From positions 20,389,863-20,453,862 of the forward strand of contig NC_089280.1 in NCBI RefSeq assembly GCF_963678975.1: a stretch of DNA of 64,000 nucleotides. Direction: 5' to 3'. The stretch's first letter is position 1, and every line of letters starts with the position of its first letter. A program made the position numbers and the translations under genes. This DNA is from Dysidea avara (lineage: Eukaryota > Porifera > Demospongiae > Dictyoceratida > Dysideidae). Under the pieces are notes generated by a model, which made no database searches, was not told the origin of the DNA, and saw only the letters and a program-made list of their open reading frames with translations. Shown here one piece after another: positions 1 through 12,477 of this stretch.

Positions 1-2437
1 TACATGTAATGCTAGGGAGGGTTATTTTCAATTCAATTACTTTTGATGTGTACACAAAAGATAAATTTATTATTTTCAGTATTAGCAAGTATACATATTT
101 AATTATTGTTCGGTATGTTGAAATATCTCAGGTCAAGGCACATGCAGCAGTATTTGCATCCCTTATATATATGAAAGAAAATGCAACATTAAACATCACT
201 TCTAATAACTTTACTTTTGCTTTTGTAGCAGGATTAAGCAAAGAATATATGTTTACTGAAGACGTGACAGTCGTCCTAAAGCTAAGGCCATGTCTTTTCC
301 AGTATAATAGTGAAAGAGGAAATTTAGACCAGGAATTCCATAAAGGAAAAAAGTTAAACTACCACATCATGTTTAGAAATAACCAAGTAAAACGACTGTT
401 TGACACAAGATATGCAGTGTCACATTGTGCTTGGGGTACCAAGTCCAAGGTATTCTTGGACTTGTTTTCGGGTCAGCATTTGAGACTGCAAAACCTCTCC
501 AAGTAAATGAAAAAATAATCCAGTATGTTAACAATTCTTTACAAGAGAGACAAAAGAAAAGAATCATTTGCTTGTGCTTTAGTATGCAGGAATTTGATTG
601 TGATGCTGATGAGCTGGGACCTTATTATCCAGGCCAAACAGTAATGTTTTATTTTAATCCAGTAATAAATTTTAGAACACCAGAAATCTTGTTTGAAGTT
701 ATTCAAATCAAGCTTAATGAAGCAGCTGATGATGCATGTAAAAGTGATAACAGATCTACACAGGTAGAGCTTACCATAAATAAATGCAAGCCAGTCAAAT
801 ATGTTCTCAGTCACAATAATGGAAAACATTGTGCTATGTACCTAAAATTTTCAGTGATTCCTTTTGATGATAACAAACAAGTATCTTATGGATCAGTAGA
901 AATATACTCAGTACTATTCAAGCCTTGTCCTATGGGTTTTAAGTTGAGGGAATGGTGCCAATGTGACCCAGTCTTGCAGTCATACAGATCCCTCATCACA
1001 AGTTGTGATATTAATGATCAAACTATATTACGTCCTGCAAACAGTTGGATAATTGCAAGGCCTTCAAACAATGGCTTGTATACTTATATCGTATCTCTGC
1101 AATGTCAGTTTGACTATTGCCTGCCTCATTCATCACACCTTAACCTACTTACTCCTGACTCACAATGTCAATTTAATAGATCGGGTGTGTTGTGTGGACA
1201 TTGTCAACGTGGGCTCAGTACTGTGTTTGGTACCTCTCAGTGTAAACATTGTTCCAATATTTACCTATTGATCACTATTCCAATACTGATATCTGGTGCA
1301 ATTTTGGTGTTGATACTCTTCATTCTCAACCTGACAGTAACAGATGGAGATGTTAATGCATTTCTATTTTACGTAAATGTTGTGAGTATTAACACACCAG
1401 TGTTTTTCCAAAGAAGTGGACCCTCCTTAGAATACATACTAATTTCCCTAGCTAACCTGGATCTAGGTATTGAAACTTGTTTTTACAATGGAATGGATGA
1501 CTATGCTAGAATGTGGCTACAATTGGCATTCCCAGCATATCTGATAGTGATTGCTACAATAATCATTATATTAAGCCGATACTCCACTGGTATACAAAGA
1601 CTCACAGCAAATAGAGCACTACCAGTATTTGCTACACTCTTTTTGCTGAGTTATACCAAGATCCTGCTAGCTGTTTCAAGTGTCTTATTCTTCTACTCAG
1701 TAATCACGTACCTTCCTGGTGAGCATACAACAGTGGTGTGGGAAATTGATACAGGTGTTTCACTCTTTGGTTTGAAATTCACCATTTTATTTATAGTCTG
1801 TCTTATACTATTTCTGATACTGATAATGTTCAATATAGTCCTAATATTCACCAGGACACTATTTTGGTTTAGATACATCAGCCGTTTCAAACCATTATTA
1901 GATGCTTATCAAGGTCCATATAAAGATAAATTCTATTATTGGACTGGTCTTCAGCTGGTAATGAGAGCACTGTTCTTTGGATTGTCAGCACTGGATAGAA
2001 GTTTGAACTTACTGACTGGCAGTTTAATACTTGGAATAATGCTAGCCTTGCATGGAATTATACAACCATTTAAAAGCAAATTCAGAAATGTACAAGAACT
2101 CTTATTACTACTAAATCTTCATGGGATTTATGTAGCTTCTCTGTATTCCATATCAAAGACAATTGCAGTTCGTGTGCTAGTAATACTAGCCTTTGTTCAG
2201 TTAGTTTGTATTGGTCTATATCACACTAAAAGGTATGCACTGGCTAAATGCCTTGCAAACAATAAATGGAATTTTTCTTTTGCTGAGAAGTTCTGTCAAA
2301 TAATGAAGTATTTCAAGAAATCAGATTTGTCTCAAGCAAACATACAACATGGCATTCAATTAACAAATGCTGTACCAGAAGTAGCTTATAATTATAAGCA
2401 ATTTCGTGACAATGAACCTCTTAGTTTAGGGAATTAG
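1..2437 (+). CDS. Cysteine-rich multi-pass membrane protein, 5' partial, one frame break
   Basis: The reading frame is open from the left edge to about 500, then continues in another frame (stop at 401-403 upstream in that frame) to the stop at 2435-2437. One single-base shift between about 430 and 500 would join them, so this is a sequencing error, a missed short intron or a decaying gene. The N-terminal part is an extracellular-like region with N-glycosylation motifs. In the second frame, residues about 168-277 are cysteine-rich, with CGHCQRG and CKHCSN just before the first membrane helix. Seven or eight hydrophobic segments follow, roughly residues 278-303, 362-386, 398-428, 444-482, 509-545, 555-575 and 580-602. 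A conserved-looking block, FKPLLDAYQGPYKDKFYYW, lies between helices. I recognise the architecture as a family expanded in sponges and cnidarians. Its function is unknown to me; a surface receptor or channel is possible. The start lies outside the window. Confidence 0.7.
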
Positions 2438-2680
2438 TTTTGCATATATTTAGCACGTATAAATATTATATTAAGCTATAAGTGTACATAGCTATAGCTA
2501 TAAAGAATTCACACAACTATCATGTATGCATATTGCACATTATAAATACATTTTTGATATACAAGTTGCCAGCTTTGTATAATATACTGAAATAATTGTT
2601 AGTCTAGCCCATCATGTAGATGAAATTTTAGAAGCCTCTAAAATCTATGCCGATTAATAGCTATATCTGATGGTTGTTTA
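2428..2680 (+). repeat. 3' end and 3' UTR of membrane gene, duplicated at 6587-6845
   Basis: The last codon, stop codon and about 240 bases of downstream sequence recur at 6587-6845 with small differences. Shared pieces include GGGAATTAG and TATATTAAGCTATAAG. Here the block follows the intact membrane-protein frame; in the second copy it follows retrotransposon-like sequence. Most likely it is the gene's 3' UTR. A short AT-rich end with possible polyadenylation signals is present but not decisive. Confidence 0.75.
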
Positions 2681-3865
2681 ATTTATTTTGTTATTACAGT
2701 ACAAAATTATCTAACAAGATGAGAATTTGCCATATGATGTGGTACAGGGATAAATTATAAAGCCTGTAACAAAAGTTAAATGCAATGCGAATACTTTACC
2801 ACAATAATTATTTTGTTTGAGGTTCAGCCTCACAAAGTTGATTCTCAAAAGATTAGATTAATGGTAACTGCAGTCAGTTTCTGAAGCAGAAAAACTGAAA
2901 ACAGGAGAGAAGAACCGCCATCGTTGATGATGAAAACATACGTATGTACATACAAACAGTATGATAAGCTTGTGAGCAGACTTGGAGGTAATTAGCCAGT
3001 TACTTTTGTAACTAAGTTGTGTAATAATACGTGTAAAGTAACTAGTAATATAACTAGTTACATCTTATAGTATATAACTTGTAACTAGGAATAATTGTGT
3101 CAACTGGTTACAACAGTTATGTAGTAAAGAGTAATCATTCCTTAAAAGCCAGAACGGTTTTCAATTTTTGTAACATACATGCTAGACATATGCTGTGTAC
3201 CGATTCAGTTTGAGTAACAGGCAAAGCAGATGAAAGTTGCAATTGAGTCTTGAAACTGAGCTGAAATGGCCACAGAATTATGCACATAGCTATGTACAGT
3301 TCTCTTTTTCTCTTGCTAAAGCAAAAACAAAGAATTATATTACAACTGAGATAAAATTGTAATACGTATTAATAGCGCTCTTTATCTAATCTGTTGCACC
3401 ACTTTCTACTATCTCTCATCAGAAAGATTCTTCTACAAGCAGAAACATTGGTAGAGGTAGCATCAACCAAGCATTTCTTGAACATTTCTTGAGGCAGCAT
3501 CATCCAAAGATTTCCAAACTTATATGGAGCTCTTAATATTTCAGTTGTAATTCTTTGTTTTTGTGCATGTGTGTCATATTTTTCTTTTTTGCTGTACCAA
3601 TGATTCCATATGTGGTCAACCCATATGATGGCAAATTCCAATACTGTGAATTATTCCAGAAACTATTCAAGTACATTTAAATTACTGATTTCATACATAT
3701 TAGGTTCAGATGGACATGCTTAAATAGAGCAGTAATTACACCCTAATAGAACAGTTACATTTTAATATTTTTACATGTTAACACAGTAAAATATCATCTA
3801 AAATCATAGTGTTAAGTATAAAACCTGCAATTGTTTCCTGGGGCATGCCCCCAGATTCCCAGAAT
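2681..3865. other. Intergenic, no gene seen
   Basis: No supported reading frame. The stretch at about 2990-3130 is rich in GTTAC/TAACTAGT words and resembles repeat debris; a comparable GTAAC-rich stretch occurs at 53920-54350. A GCATGCCCCCAGA word just before 3866 is a fragment common to several repeats here. Confidence 0.5.
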
Positions 3866-4205
3866 CAGTGGCGGATCCAGGATGGGGCATTTGGGGCAAA
3901 TGCCCCCCCCTCCCCTTCAAGAAATTGCATACAAGATCGAGATACTCTAATAGAGCAGTCAATTACTCTAATAAAGCAGTCACAATGTTCATGAGGCAGT
4001 GTAGCTTACCTATGAAGCTACAAATAGGATTTTATTTACATAACAGACGTGATATAGTTGGTAAGGATGACTAGCTATTATTGTTGTGACCTTTTTTTTT
4101 TTTTTTTTTTTTTGGTCTTCAACTGGTTTTCAGCAAGTTTTTTTGGTCTTCAACTGTTTTTCAGAAAGGTGCCCCCCCTCTTTCGAAACTCTGGATCCGC
4201 CCCTG
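3866..4205. mobile_element. MITE with CAGTGGCGGATCC ends and 5-bp target duplication
   Basis: The left end CAGTGGCGGATCCAG and the right end CTGGATCCGCCCCTG are imperfect inverted repeats. AGAAT lies on both sides (3861-3865 and 4206-4210), a 5-bp target duplication. Inside are a G/C-rich foldback near the left end, two copies of the CTCTAATAGAG motif (about 3934-3985) and a long T-tract before GGTCTTCAAC. No coding capacity. The same left end recurs at 35318. The superfamily is not assigned: 5 bp is not the hAT length. Confidence 0.75.
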
Positions 4206-6224
4206 AGAATGGCATTCTATGTCTGTTGTATGCTTCAAACTTCACATAGCTAATTAGCCTGCTCCTGATACTATGCCAGCAGAGCAGCCTATATCCTAAC
4301 ATATGTTAAAATGGCAGCTTTAAAGATTTGTTTTTGGTATAAATTATTACCAGATTCAATCTCATGCTCAGTAGGGATGCGGTGATTATGCTGGCATAAT
4401 TTTGGGCATAATAGGTATGTGTGGGAATCAGAAATTATGCTAGCATTTTGAGGTAATTATAAAGCTTTAACAGTAGGAAAATCTGCTGATTGCACACTTC
4501 TGTTAAAAAATATTGAGATACTCTAATAGAGCAGTCAGAAACTCTAATACAACAGTCACTGAATATTATTTACTCTAATAAAGCAGTCATATTGAAATGA
4601 AATACTCTAATACAGCAACCAACTAAAGAATTCAAGACTATTGGAAGTTTAAACATCAATGAAAATTGTGTGATACAGCAATAAACTGGCATTATTAGCC
4701 AATTATTGTGGCATAATTTTGGGAATAATGGGCAATTCTCAAAAGCATAATAGATGATTTTTTGAGCACTGTTCAAAAGCATAGTGTTCACTTTTTGGAG
4801 CATAATAGCCTCATGCCTAATGCTCAGAATACATAATTGCCAAAGCACTGGGGAGCATGCTCCCAGAATCCTTATAGATTTACATGAGTGCATATAACAG
4901 AAGATTTGGAAACCTGCCACCAAATTTACTAGAGCCACCTTTGTGATTTGATAATCCTCCCATCACCCCTTCCATAGTCAAAGCTACATTTCTATGATGT
5001 TCAATGAGGTCTTCCCCTGGCAGTGATGACATTACTTACATATTCTCACCTAAGCCATTTGCCATTGATTTCAACAAACTACTAGATAGGGGTTCTTCCC
5101 CAGCCTACTGAGGGTTACCCAATATTTTATAAAGCTGGTGTCAATTTTCTGGTCCACTAAATTGCTCTCACATCTGTAAAATATTGCACAAAATTATTAG
5201 TTTTCATTTGGTAGACTACCATAATTTGTAGGAAAATGATATGATTAATACAAGTATTCATAATGGATTTTCTTACCAGTTACCACCATGTATGTACCTG
5301 GAGTTTTTGAATGTATTTACTCCTTATCAGCAATTTATGTGCATGTATTCCATTATTATTAAGAAGCCTTTAATGATCACCTTTCTTGAGTAGAAGATCT
5401 AGAATACCTCTGGCTTAACTTTTATTTAACATGATAAGAGCAGTTTGGCAAAGTTCTCTCTACTGTTTTGGTTTGTATTGAAAGAATTTATCTTCAATTG
5501 TTTTGTTATTGTTGCTACTATTGAAGTTCGGAGGCTTCACCAATTCCTTTTTGATCAAAGTATATATTTCAGGGTGACACTATATCCTCTATTGCTAACT
5601 TTCAACCCTTTGCTGCAGTTAGCTAGCTATATAGCTTAATTGTGGTTATCGAAATGCTGTCTAACTACCATCAAAAGGAAAATCTCCCCCTAAAAGTATT
5701 ATGATATGTGAAGTGGATAGAACAAGGAAATGAACTTCCTGGTTGGCATCTTAACATGACTTTCTCACTAATAAATAATGTTGTAAACATAAACAACCTA
5801 CAAACAAATATTTACAAGCATTGATTTAACCTGAATAGTTAAAATAACCTACATAGCTTCAAAGCAGTTACCGTAAACATGTACAGTATATCCTTGGTAG
5901 AGACCAACCTACTATGCTGGCATAATTTTGAACATAATGCATAGGTACATAGCATCAAGCATATAATGCTAGTATAATGGGCAGAATGCTCTCAGTTTTT
6001 TCAGGAATTTTTGTAGTCTGTGTACATGTATGTGACAACAGAATTTCCCAGTTATAATATTTCTAATAGTCAATCATTCTAATTTTGCATTCAAAGATTA
6101 TAAGTATGGCAGTACTGTTTAAGTAGGAATCCCCCCAAATGACGCATGCCACCTGAAATGCTGCCTTCAAAAATCATCCTGTTTTTATGTCATCGTATAG
6201 ATAAGGTGACCTCAATCCAGGACA
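4206..6224. other. AT-rich repeat debris, no gene
   Basis: No supported coding frame. 4513-4610 carries several CTCTAATAGAG-type motifs. 4380-4860 and 5915-6000 hold a degenerate repeat of words such as GGCATAATTTTGGG and ATGCTAGTATAATGGG. Confidence 0.45.
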
Positions 6225-6586
6225 AATTTGCTCTTTTGGAAGACCCTCAAGTGGAGCTTCATCTTCTACGAAGTTGTCTCAGCAGCTGCAAGACTATCCA
6301 CCTACTTAGCTAGAACAGTTCCTTCCTCTGTGCTACAACCATTTCACCTTAACCTTCACAAATGTCTCAGCTGTATTATGAAATGCAGTCTTTCTGGTGC
6401 CAAACCAGCTTGCCTTTCCGCCTAGGTTTACAAGAATCCACCCAGTCTGCTGCAGCTGCTTTTTGGGTTCATGTAATAGCATATGTGATTTAGCTTCTAG
6501 ACTTCTGTTTATTACTTCAGATCAGCCTCATTTCCCTAATGAAGGTGCTGCTGCTGCAACGTTCTCTGACATTCCCATTTCTTCAG
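6225..6586 (+). pseudogene. RLE-type retrotransposon ORF fragment, decayed
   Basis: Two frames together match the region upstream of the zinc finger in the element at 61771-63047. Shared pieces are CLSCIMKCSL versus CLSRIIQCSL, and FLGSCNS, LASRLL and FPNEGAAAATF versus FLGSCNS, LASHLL and FPNEEHAVATF. Frame breaks near 6400 and 6460 show decay. The fragment stops where the duplicated 3' UTR starts at 6587. It is a remnant of a non-LTR retrotransposon polyprotein and is not expected to be functional. Confidence 0.7.
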
Positions 6587-6845
6587 GGAATTAGCTTTGC
6601 ATATAGCTAGCACACACACATGTTATATTAAGCTATAAGCGTACATAGCTATAGCCATTAAGAGTTCACACAACTATGTATGCATATTGTATATGTAAAT
6701 ACATTTTTGATATAATTAGAAGTTGCCAGCTTTGTACTGAAATAGTTGTTAGTCTAGCCCATCATGTAGATGAGATTTTAGAAATACTCATAGTGTCTCT
6801 AAAATGTATGTCAATTATTAAAAGCTACAGTATATCTAAATATTT
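6587..6845 (+). repeat. Second copy of the membrane-gene 3' UTR
   Basis: It begins at GGGAATTAG, as at 2428, and runs with small indels for about 250 bases, with no trace of the preceding coding region. The junction with the retrotransposon fragment is abrupt. It could be left from a lost paralogue or from a 3' UTR copied during retrotransposition. Confidence 0.75.
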
Positions 6846-7029
6846 CGATAGCCTTTTTGTTAACTTACAATCATTACATCACTCTTAATGCATGCATGTG
6901 TCTAGAATTCAATATTTTCCCCTGGTTTGTGGCTGCTTATGGAATTTGAGTCCATAAAATACAAATACATTGGATGTGTATATAAATACTATATCTTTCC
7001 CAAAAGTATACAGCACTTTAGAGGATATA

Positions 7030-7860
7030 TATATCACTTATCTTTGTATTTTATTTTATTTATATTTATTGTTACTAGGCAGATGGCAATTGCCGATGCA
7101 CCCAGGGGGCGATCAATACCCCAAAGAAATCACACATACACATAAAATATACAACAAACAATTACTATGACAGATACTGGCAAGCTGTTCCAATCTTTGA
7201 TTGTCCTTGGAAAAAAGAATGTTGGTAATAATTGGACCGTGTACTGGGTTGGATAGAGTGGTGAGTGTGGTAGTGTCTGGTGGATCGTTGAGTTGGCAAG
7301 AAATATGGTGGAATGGATAATCCTGATAAGCTGTTGATCCCTTTATAAAATGTTTGTAGTTGACCAATTCTTCGTCTAGATTTAAGTGTCGGCTAATCCA
7401 AAATCTCTAGCATATCAGTTACACTGCTAATTTAGTCTATTATAGTCAGACAGTGCCCACCGAGCAACTCTACGTTGGACCTTTTCTAGGAATAAGATGT
7501 CATTTTGTTGGTATGGGTCCCATACTGATGCTGCATACTCTAAAACAGGATGAACTATAGTAAGGTAGGCAATGGCTTTAACTGAGGGAGAACAGTTATA
7601 CTCAAGTTGCATCTTAAAAAGTTGAATAATTGTGATGCTTTTGCAGCAGTTCTAGTAATATGATTAGACCATGATAGGGATTCGTGTAACAGGACACCCA
7701 ATACAAATGCTCATCTCTTACTTCTAGAATATGATTATGTAGTTGGTAGTCATATTGAAATAGATTAATATCTGTGATAATTATGACTAGTATCTTTGAA
7801 CTTAAAATAAAACATGATAACTGTATACATGTACTACAACAACGTTTGCAGATAGACAAA
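7030..7860 (-). pseudogene. CR1/L2-like reverse transcriptase 3' fragment
   Basis: On the minus strand, pieces in at least three frames match the C-terminal part of the reverse transcriptase ORFs at 15823 and 48011. The clearest is VHPVLEYAASVWDPYQQ followed by LEKVQRRVARWALSDYN. The catalytic domain is absent (5' truncation) and frames shift near 7430 and 7615. The 3' end lies at the left, with a hairpin at 7075-7105 and a tail of short AT repeats. It is a dead retrotransposon copy. Confidence 0.8.
7075..7105 (-). other. 3' terminal hairpin of CR1/L2-like element
   Basis: On the minus strand CTGGGT can pair with GCCTAG, using two G-U pairs, around an inner GGCAATTGCC palindrome. It is followed by GTAACAATAAATA. 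The position and pattern match hairpins at 16867-16901 and 51024-51053. Confidence 0.5.
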
Positions 7861-7942
7861 CTATGGTGTTAAGTAATTAGCTATATGAACTGTATTTTTA
7901 AAATAATAAATCATACATATAATTACATTTAAGTATGTACCT

Positions 7943-8774
7943 CAGGGGCGGATCTAGGATTTATAAAAGGGGGGGGGGGGGGGGGGGGCTAACTCAAGGT
8001 ACTAATCTCTTGGGTAAAGGTACTAGGGGGTCTGGGGGCATGCCCCCCAAGGAAAAATTTGAAAAATAGATGCTAAAATACTGCAATTTAGAGACATTTC
8101 CACATAAAATTCATACCTGTAGATACTTTATATACTGCCTTTAGATTATAAGTATGGCTCTCTGAAGCATTTTGCTAATGTAAAAGTTTGGGTAGGTACA
8201 GACAACTAAGTACATGATGCACCCTCTCACAATTGCACAACACTGAATAGGTGCATGTTAGAATAAGAATGTTGAAAGTGGAAAATTTTGAAATTTGAAC
8301 AACACAAGATTGAATCTGAGAGCATTTTCAATGGAAATTGTGTACCTGAATTAAGTATTGCCATACATATTAACTACACAAGTAGATGAATGAAGCCCTT
8401 TAAACAGACCAATACACTTCATTGTATGTATAGGTGCAGGCAGATTTGAAAAATTCCATAACAGAACCAACTACATGTTTCCAGTGAATGTTCTATTACA
8501 GTAGTTAGCTGACTGCTCTATTAGAGTATCTCGATCTTGTACACCTCCAATGCTGATCCTGGTCCTTGTTGCATAAATTTTAGCATAAATCCACTGATAA
8601 TACCTTGGAAAGATGTTTATAAGGTGGTTTTATGAGTATTTGTATTATTAGTGATCATACAATTATGCTAAGACAAAATTTCATTATAATACTCAGCATA
8701 TTGATCAAGTAAAGCCTAAATATGAAGGGGGGGCTTCAGCCCCCAAAGCCCCCCCCCCCCTGGATCCGCCCCTG
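7943..8774. mobile_element. MITE with CAGGGGCGGATC ends
   Basis: Left end CAGGGGCGGATCTAGG and right end CTGGATCCGCCCCTG. The flanks TACCT and CACCT match at four of five bases, consistent with the 5-bp duplications of the copies at 3866 and 35318. It contains a long G-tract near the left end, a C-tract near the right end, GGGGGCATGCCCCCC, and one reverse-orientation CTCTAATAGAG motif near 8520. Non-coding. Confidence 0.65.
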
Positions 8775-10442
8775 CACCTCAAGATAGCCCCCATTAAGTC
8801 TATCATGAATCCTTATTCTTGTGGTCAAGACTGAAAAATGTTTATGAGACCATATGATATTATGGCAATATCCATGAAATTTCATCACCTCTGTCCTTTA
8901 ACCCACTATATGTTTTGCTGTTTCTTAATTTCTATCAGGGTTTAACTCCTTCAGGGTGACTATACTAGAATGTTACTACTGCATAAATTATAGCAAATCC
9001 ATTTCTGGGATAATTTAGAAGCCAGTAATAAAGAGTGCTGGCATACAAATTTATCACAAGGCTGCTATAATTTACATAGGCTCAAAATTAATGTTAAACA
9101 TTGTTCTAATAAAGTTGCCTATATGTTTTGTTCCATCTTTTGGCTATAGTTATCTTTTGGCACTTGACTGCTAGCTTGTATTTGTTCGCTGCATTAAAGG
9201 AGTGTGTATTTTGTTGCTTTTAACCAACTGCTTTATAGGCTTGTCTTGAGTACATTATACTTTTAAAATCACCTACTATTCTTTCTGAAAATTCTTTTTT
9301 TATTCACCTATTGTTCCCAAAATTATTCCCAAATATTCCTGGAGTAATTCCTGGAATTGCAAAAGTCAAATGGATATTCTTCTGCAGCTGAAAATATAAC
9401 CACTTGCAAGCATAAAAACTATACCCAAAGATCGAGATACTCTAATAGGGCAGCCACAAATAAACTTGTCTGACTGTTCTATTAGGGTTAGTGACTGCTC
9501 TATTAGAGTATCTCGATCTTTTTGCCCGATTTTGTGCTAGCAATGATTGCGGATGTTCCTTTACGAATTTTTCTGCGATACTACATGAAATAAGTGTGAA
9601 TTCTAATTAAAGATAGCCCTATTATTCCGGAATTAATATTCCTGATTCCTTTTACCGCCGATTATTCCAAAAATTATTCCAGCATATGTACGCATGCCTA
9701 CTGCTTTAAGTAGGCATTCCAGCCCAATTTTTAAATTTTGGAAAAATGGACTTTTTATATGCTCAATAGATAGAGTATTGATTGCCGATCTCAGAAATAT
9801 ATAGTTTGTTGGGTTGGAATTAACTACTTTGGCATGCACAGTGCTTTAAAACTGAAAAAAGGTACATTTTTCTCCAGGGCTCTCCATACATTTTAAAGGG
9901 AAAAATGGCACAATTGAATCAGGAAACCATCTAGCAATCTGGACTTTCTTGAAACTGCAGTTGCTTCTAGCTGGAAGTTTGTACATGTAATGAGAGTAAC
10001 TTCAAATGTTATCGGATCTCAGTGATTTTGTATGCTTTGTGGTGAGCAAATATGTTTCAACTACTGCCACACATCTCAATACAATGGTGTGTGGCCATAG
10101 GTAAGTGGCTATCTCAAGTAAGTAAATAACATCAAGTTAACGGTAAATAACTAAAGTGGAGGTGCCACAATGATGCAACAATACCTAAGGTGGAGTTGTG
10201 GTTTCAATTATGGCATGGTTATGCTGACTTTGAAGTGGTTTGTATTATTGAGCTGATGACACAGCCATCAGAAAATTGTTTTGGAGCTGAAAATCGCTAA
10301 CCCGAGTGAAGTAACTACGCACTTTAAAGTAAGCACCAATGACTACCTTCCACCCGACACTACGTATTTTAAAATTTTAAAGTATTCTACATACTTACAA
10401 GGCTTGAAAAGATTACCAAACAACACAAAACTTACTTATATG
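8775..10442. other. Intergenic, no gene seen
   Basis: No supported reading frame. It contains the foldback at 9428-9522, listed separately. 9300-9730 repeats short words around ATTATTCC. Confidence 0.45.
9428..9522. repeat. Foldback pair of CTCTAATAGAG motifs
   Basis: AGATCGAGATACTCTAATAG at the left is mirrored by its reverse complement at the right (CTATTAGAGTATCTCGATCT), with a third copy between. The arms are about 28 bases and could form a hairpin. Confidence 0.7.
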
Positions 10443-10445
10443 TAA

Positions 10446-10889
10446 GGCCCCTATTCGGTGATTATTAGTTTCTCATCCAGCCTTTCTAATTATTATGATG
10501 CGGGCGGGAGGGTATTACCATTATGCCATTATTTTATAGTATTAACACACTGATGTACAGACCTTGTCCAAATTGTCTTTCTTTCTTACTACAAACATTT
10601 CCTTCACCACTTTTCGTTATCGCCAACTGTTTTTCGACAGTCAACTGAAAGCCTGCTTTGATGAAGTCGATAGAGCACGATTGCAACTGGCACTGCAGCA
10701 ATTTGCTAAGGAAAACAACAGTTCTCCTGGTGATATATAGCGAATTGTAGCGTTCATCAGCAAAAATTATAACAGTTTGGTATCACGTGTTCTTCTGAGC
10801 ATGCGCAGAGTAAATAATGGCTTACCATGCGGTAGCTTAAGAAGGATGCGGGCGGTGGATGAGAAACTAATAATCACCAAATAGGGGCC
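10446..10889. mobile_element. PIF/Harbinger-like MITE, TAA target duplication
   Basis: The terminal inverted repeat of about 33 bases begins GGCCCCTATTCGGTGATTAT at the left and ends with its near-complement at the right. TAA lies on both sides. A 3-bp TAA/TTA duplication with GG-starting ends is typical of PIF/Harbinger. Both subterminal regions carry GATGCGGGCGG. No coding capacity. A relative lies at 17013-17369. Confidence 0.75.
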
Positions 10890-10892
10890 TAA

Positions 10893-11225
10893 CGCGTACG
10901 ACAAAACTAAGATTTTCATGATGATCATCGTGTGGACAAACCCCATAGCGATTTTCATCCTCATTGGAGCTCGGACTACGGAGCAATCCCAAGTTAAACG
11001 CCAGTTGTTGTTTTGTGCCAGGGTTCCATTGGGGAATATACGGAGAATTTTTTAATTAAAAAATCTCGGATACTGAAATGCCTACTTTAAGTAATCCGCC
11101 ACTCAATTCTGTTGAAATATCTGAGTGCACGCCGGCTAGTTTTATTATCTTTGTGTACAGAAACAATTATCATGTTTCCTTCAAAACATCACCTTACTTT
11201 CTAATTCCCATATATAACTAGCTAC
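10893..11225. other. Intergenic, no gene seen
   Basis: Between two MITEs. No reading frame or repeat structure recognised. Confidence 0.4.
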
Positions 11226-11233
11226 AAACCAAT

Positions 11234-12313
11234 CAGAGGCGTAGCCAAGGGGGGCAAGGCGAGGGGCAAGGGGAGGCATTTGCCCCCATCACTGTAGCCA
11301 GTGGCTTTTTAAAAACTTCCGTCACAAGCTTACCAGTATTAAACTGACACGAAAATGACTATAAATCATGTGCGCTGCTATGCGGTATCACCAGGGGTTG
11401 CTAGTGAACGCGCGCACACAACATTCAACTCGCTCGTGAATCCACTGAACGAAAATATTAGAGACACACTTCTATATTTAGCCTAGATTACTCACGTGAT
11501 AGAGCATTTTCGAATCTAAAGAGTGACCCACTCTAAGCACCTCGCCACGGTAGGAGTCACAACTCACAAGTGACAAAGGAGACCAGATGACGCTAATAAC
11601 CTACTGCCTACGAGGTGATAAAGTGTTAAATGTACCAAGTTTTTTCTCGAGTCGATCACACTAGATCTTTGTACGGCAGTGGTCTATATTTTTACTTTAT
11701 TAGTCAGTCAGGCGGATCAGTCACAAGCTTACTAGAGAATAAGGAGCGCCCCTATTTGATCGCATACACAGTTTAAATAATTTATTGTCAACTGGACACG
11801 AAATCAATGACAAGCACAACTAACACAATGATACATCTCAGTCTATTTATATGTCAATGTTCCGGTTATCATCCGTATTCTCTACTTACAAGTTCTGCTA
11901 GCAAGAAACACAGATGGGATTACATGCAATACGTGGCATTTGAATTTCGCCGAGTGAAGTGAGTGAACATGTCATCCTGTCAGCAGTGTGCTAGGGCTGC
12001 AACACAAGCTGTGGCTAACGTAACTCTAAAATATTAACAATATAGCTCTACCGGACTGTGGATGAATTTGTTGGACAGTTGTGGCACGTGCGATGATGGT
12101 CGACGAATATACCTCCATTGAACCATTGATAAGTGATCATGATAAGCAATCAGTACTGAAATAGTTACGTAGCTAGTTGTGTAAACTAATAATACAACAC
12201 CGTATGTTGGCTAGCCCACCATTGGGTCATTAGCCCCTTTTGCAATTAATGATTTTGAGCGTTTCGTGGGACATGCCTGCCCCTCCATCACCTTCTGGCT
12301 AGCTACGCCCCTG
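11234..12313. mobile_element. Non-autonomous hAT-like element, 8-bp target duplication
   Basis: AAACCAAT flanks the element exactly at 11226-11233 and 12314-12321. Ends are CAGAGGCGTAGCCAAGG and CTAGCTACGCCCCTG, imperfect inverted repeats. G-rich left and C-rich right subterminal regions are typical of MITEs. No long reading frame. The 8-bp duplication and CAG...CTG ends fit the hAT superfamily. Confidence 0.8.
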
Positions 12314-12477
12314 AAACCAATTTATTTACTGATTCAAATATGCTGGTATCATAGGCGGCGGAAAGGGGGGGGCTTAGTCCCCCTTCAGAATGATACCACG
12401 CCGAAGTTATCCTTGGAGTGGGGCTGAAACCGCGATAAAGATCGAGGTACTCTAATAGAGCAGTCACAGTATTAGAG

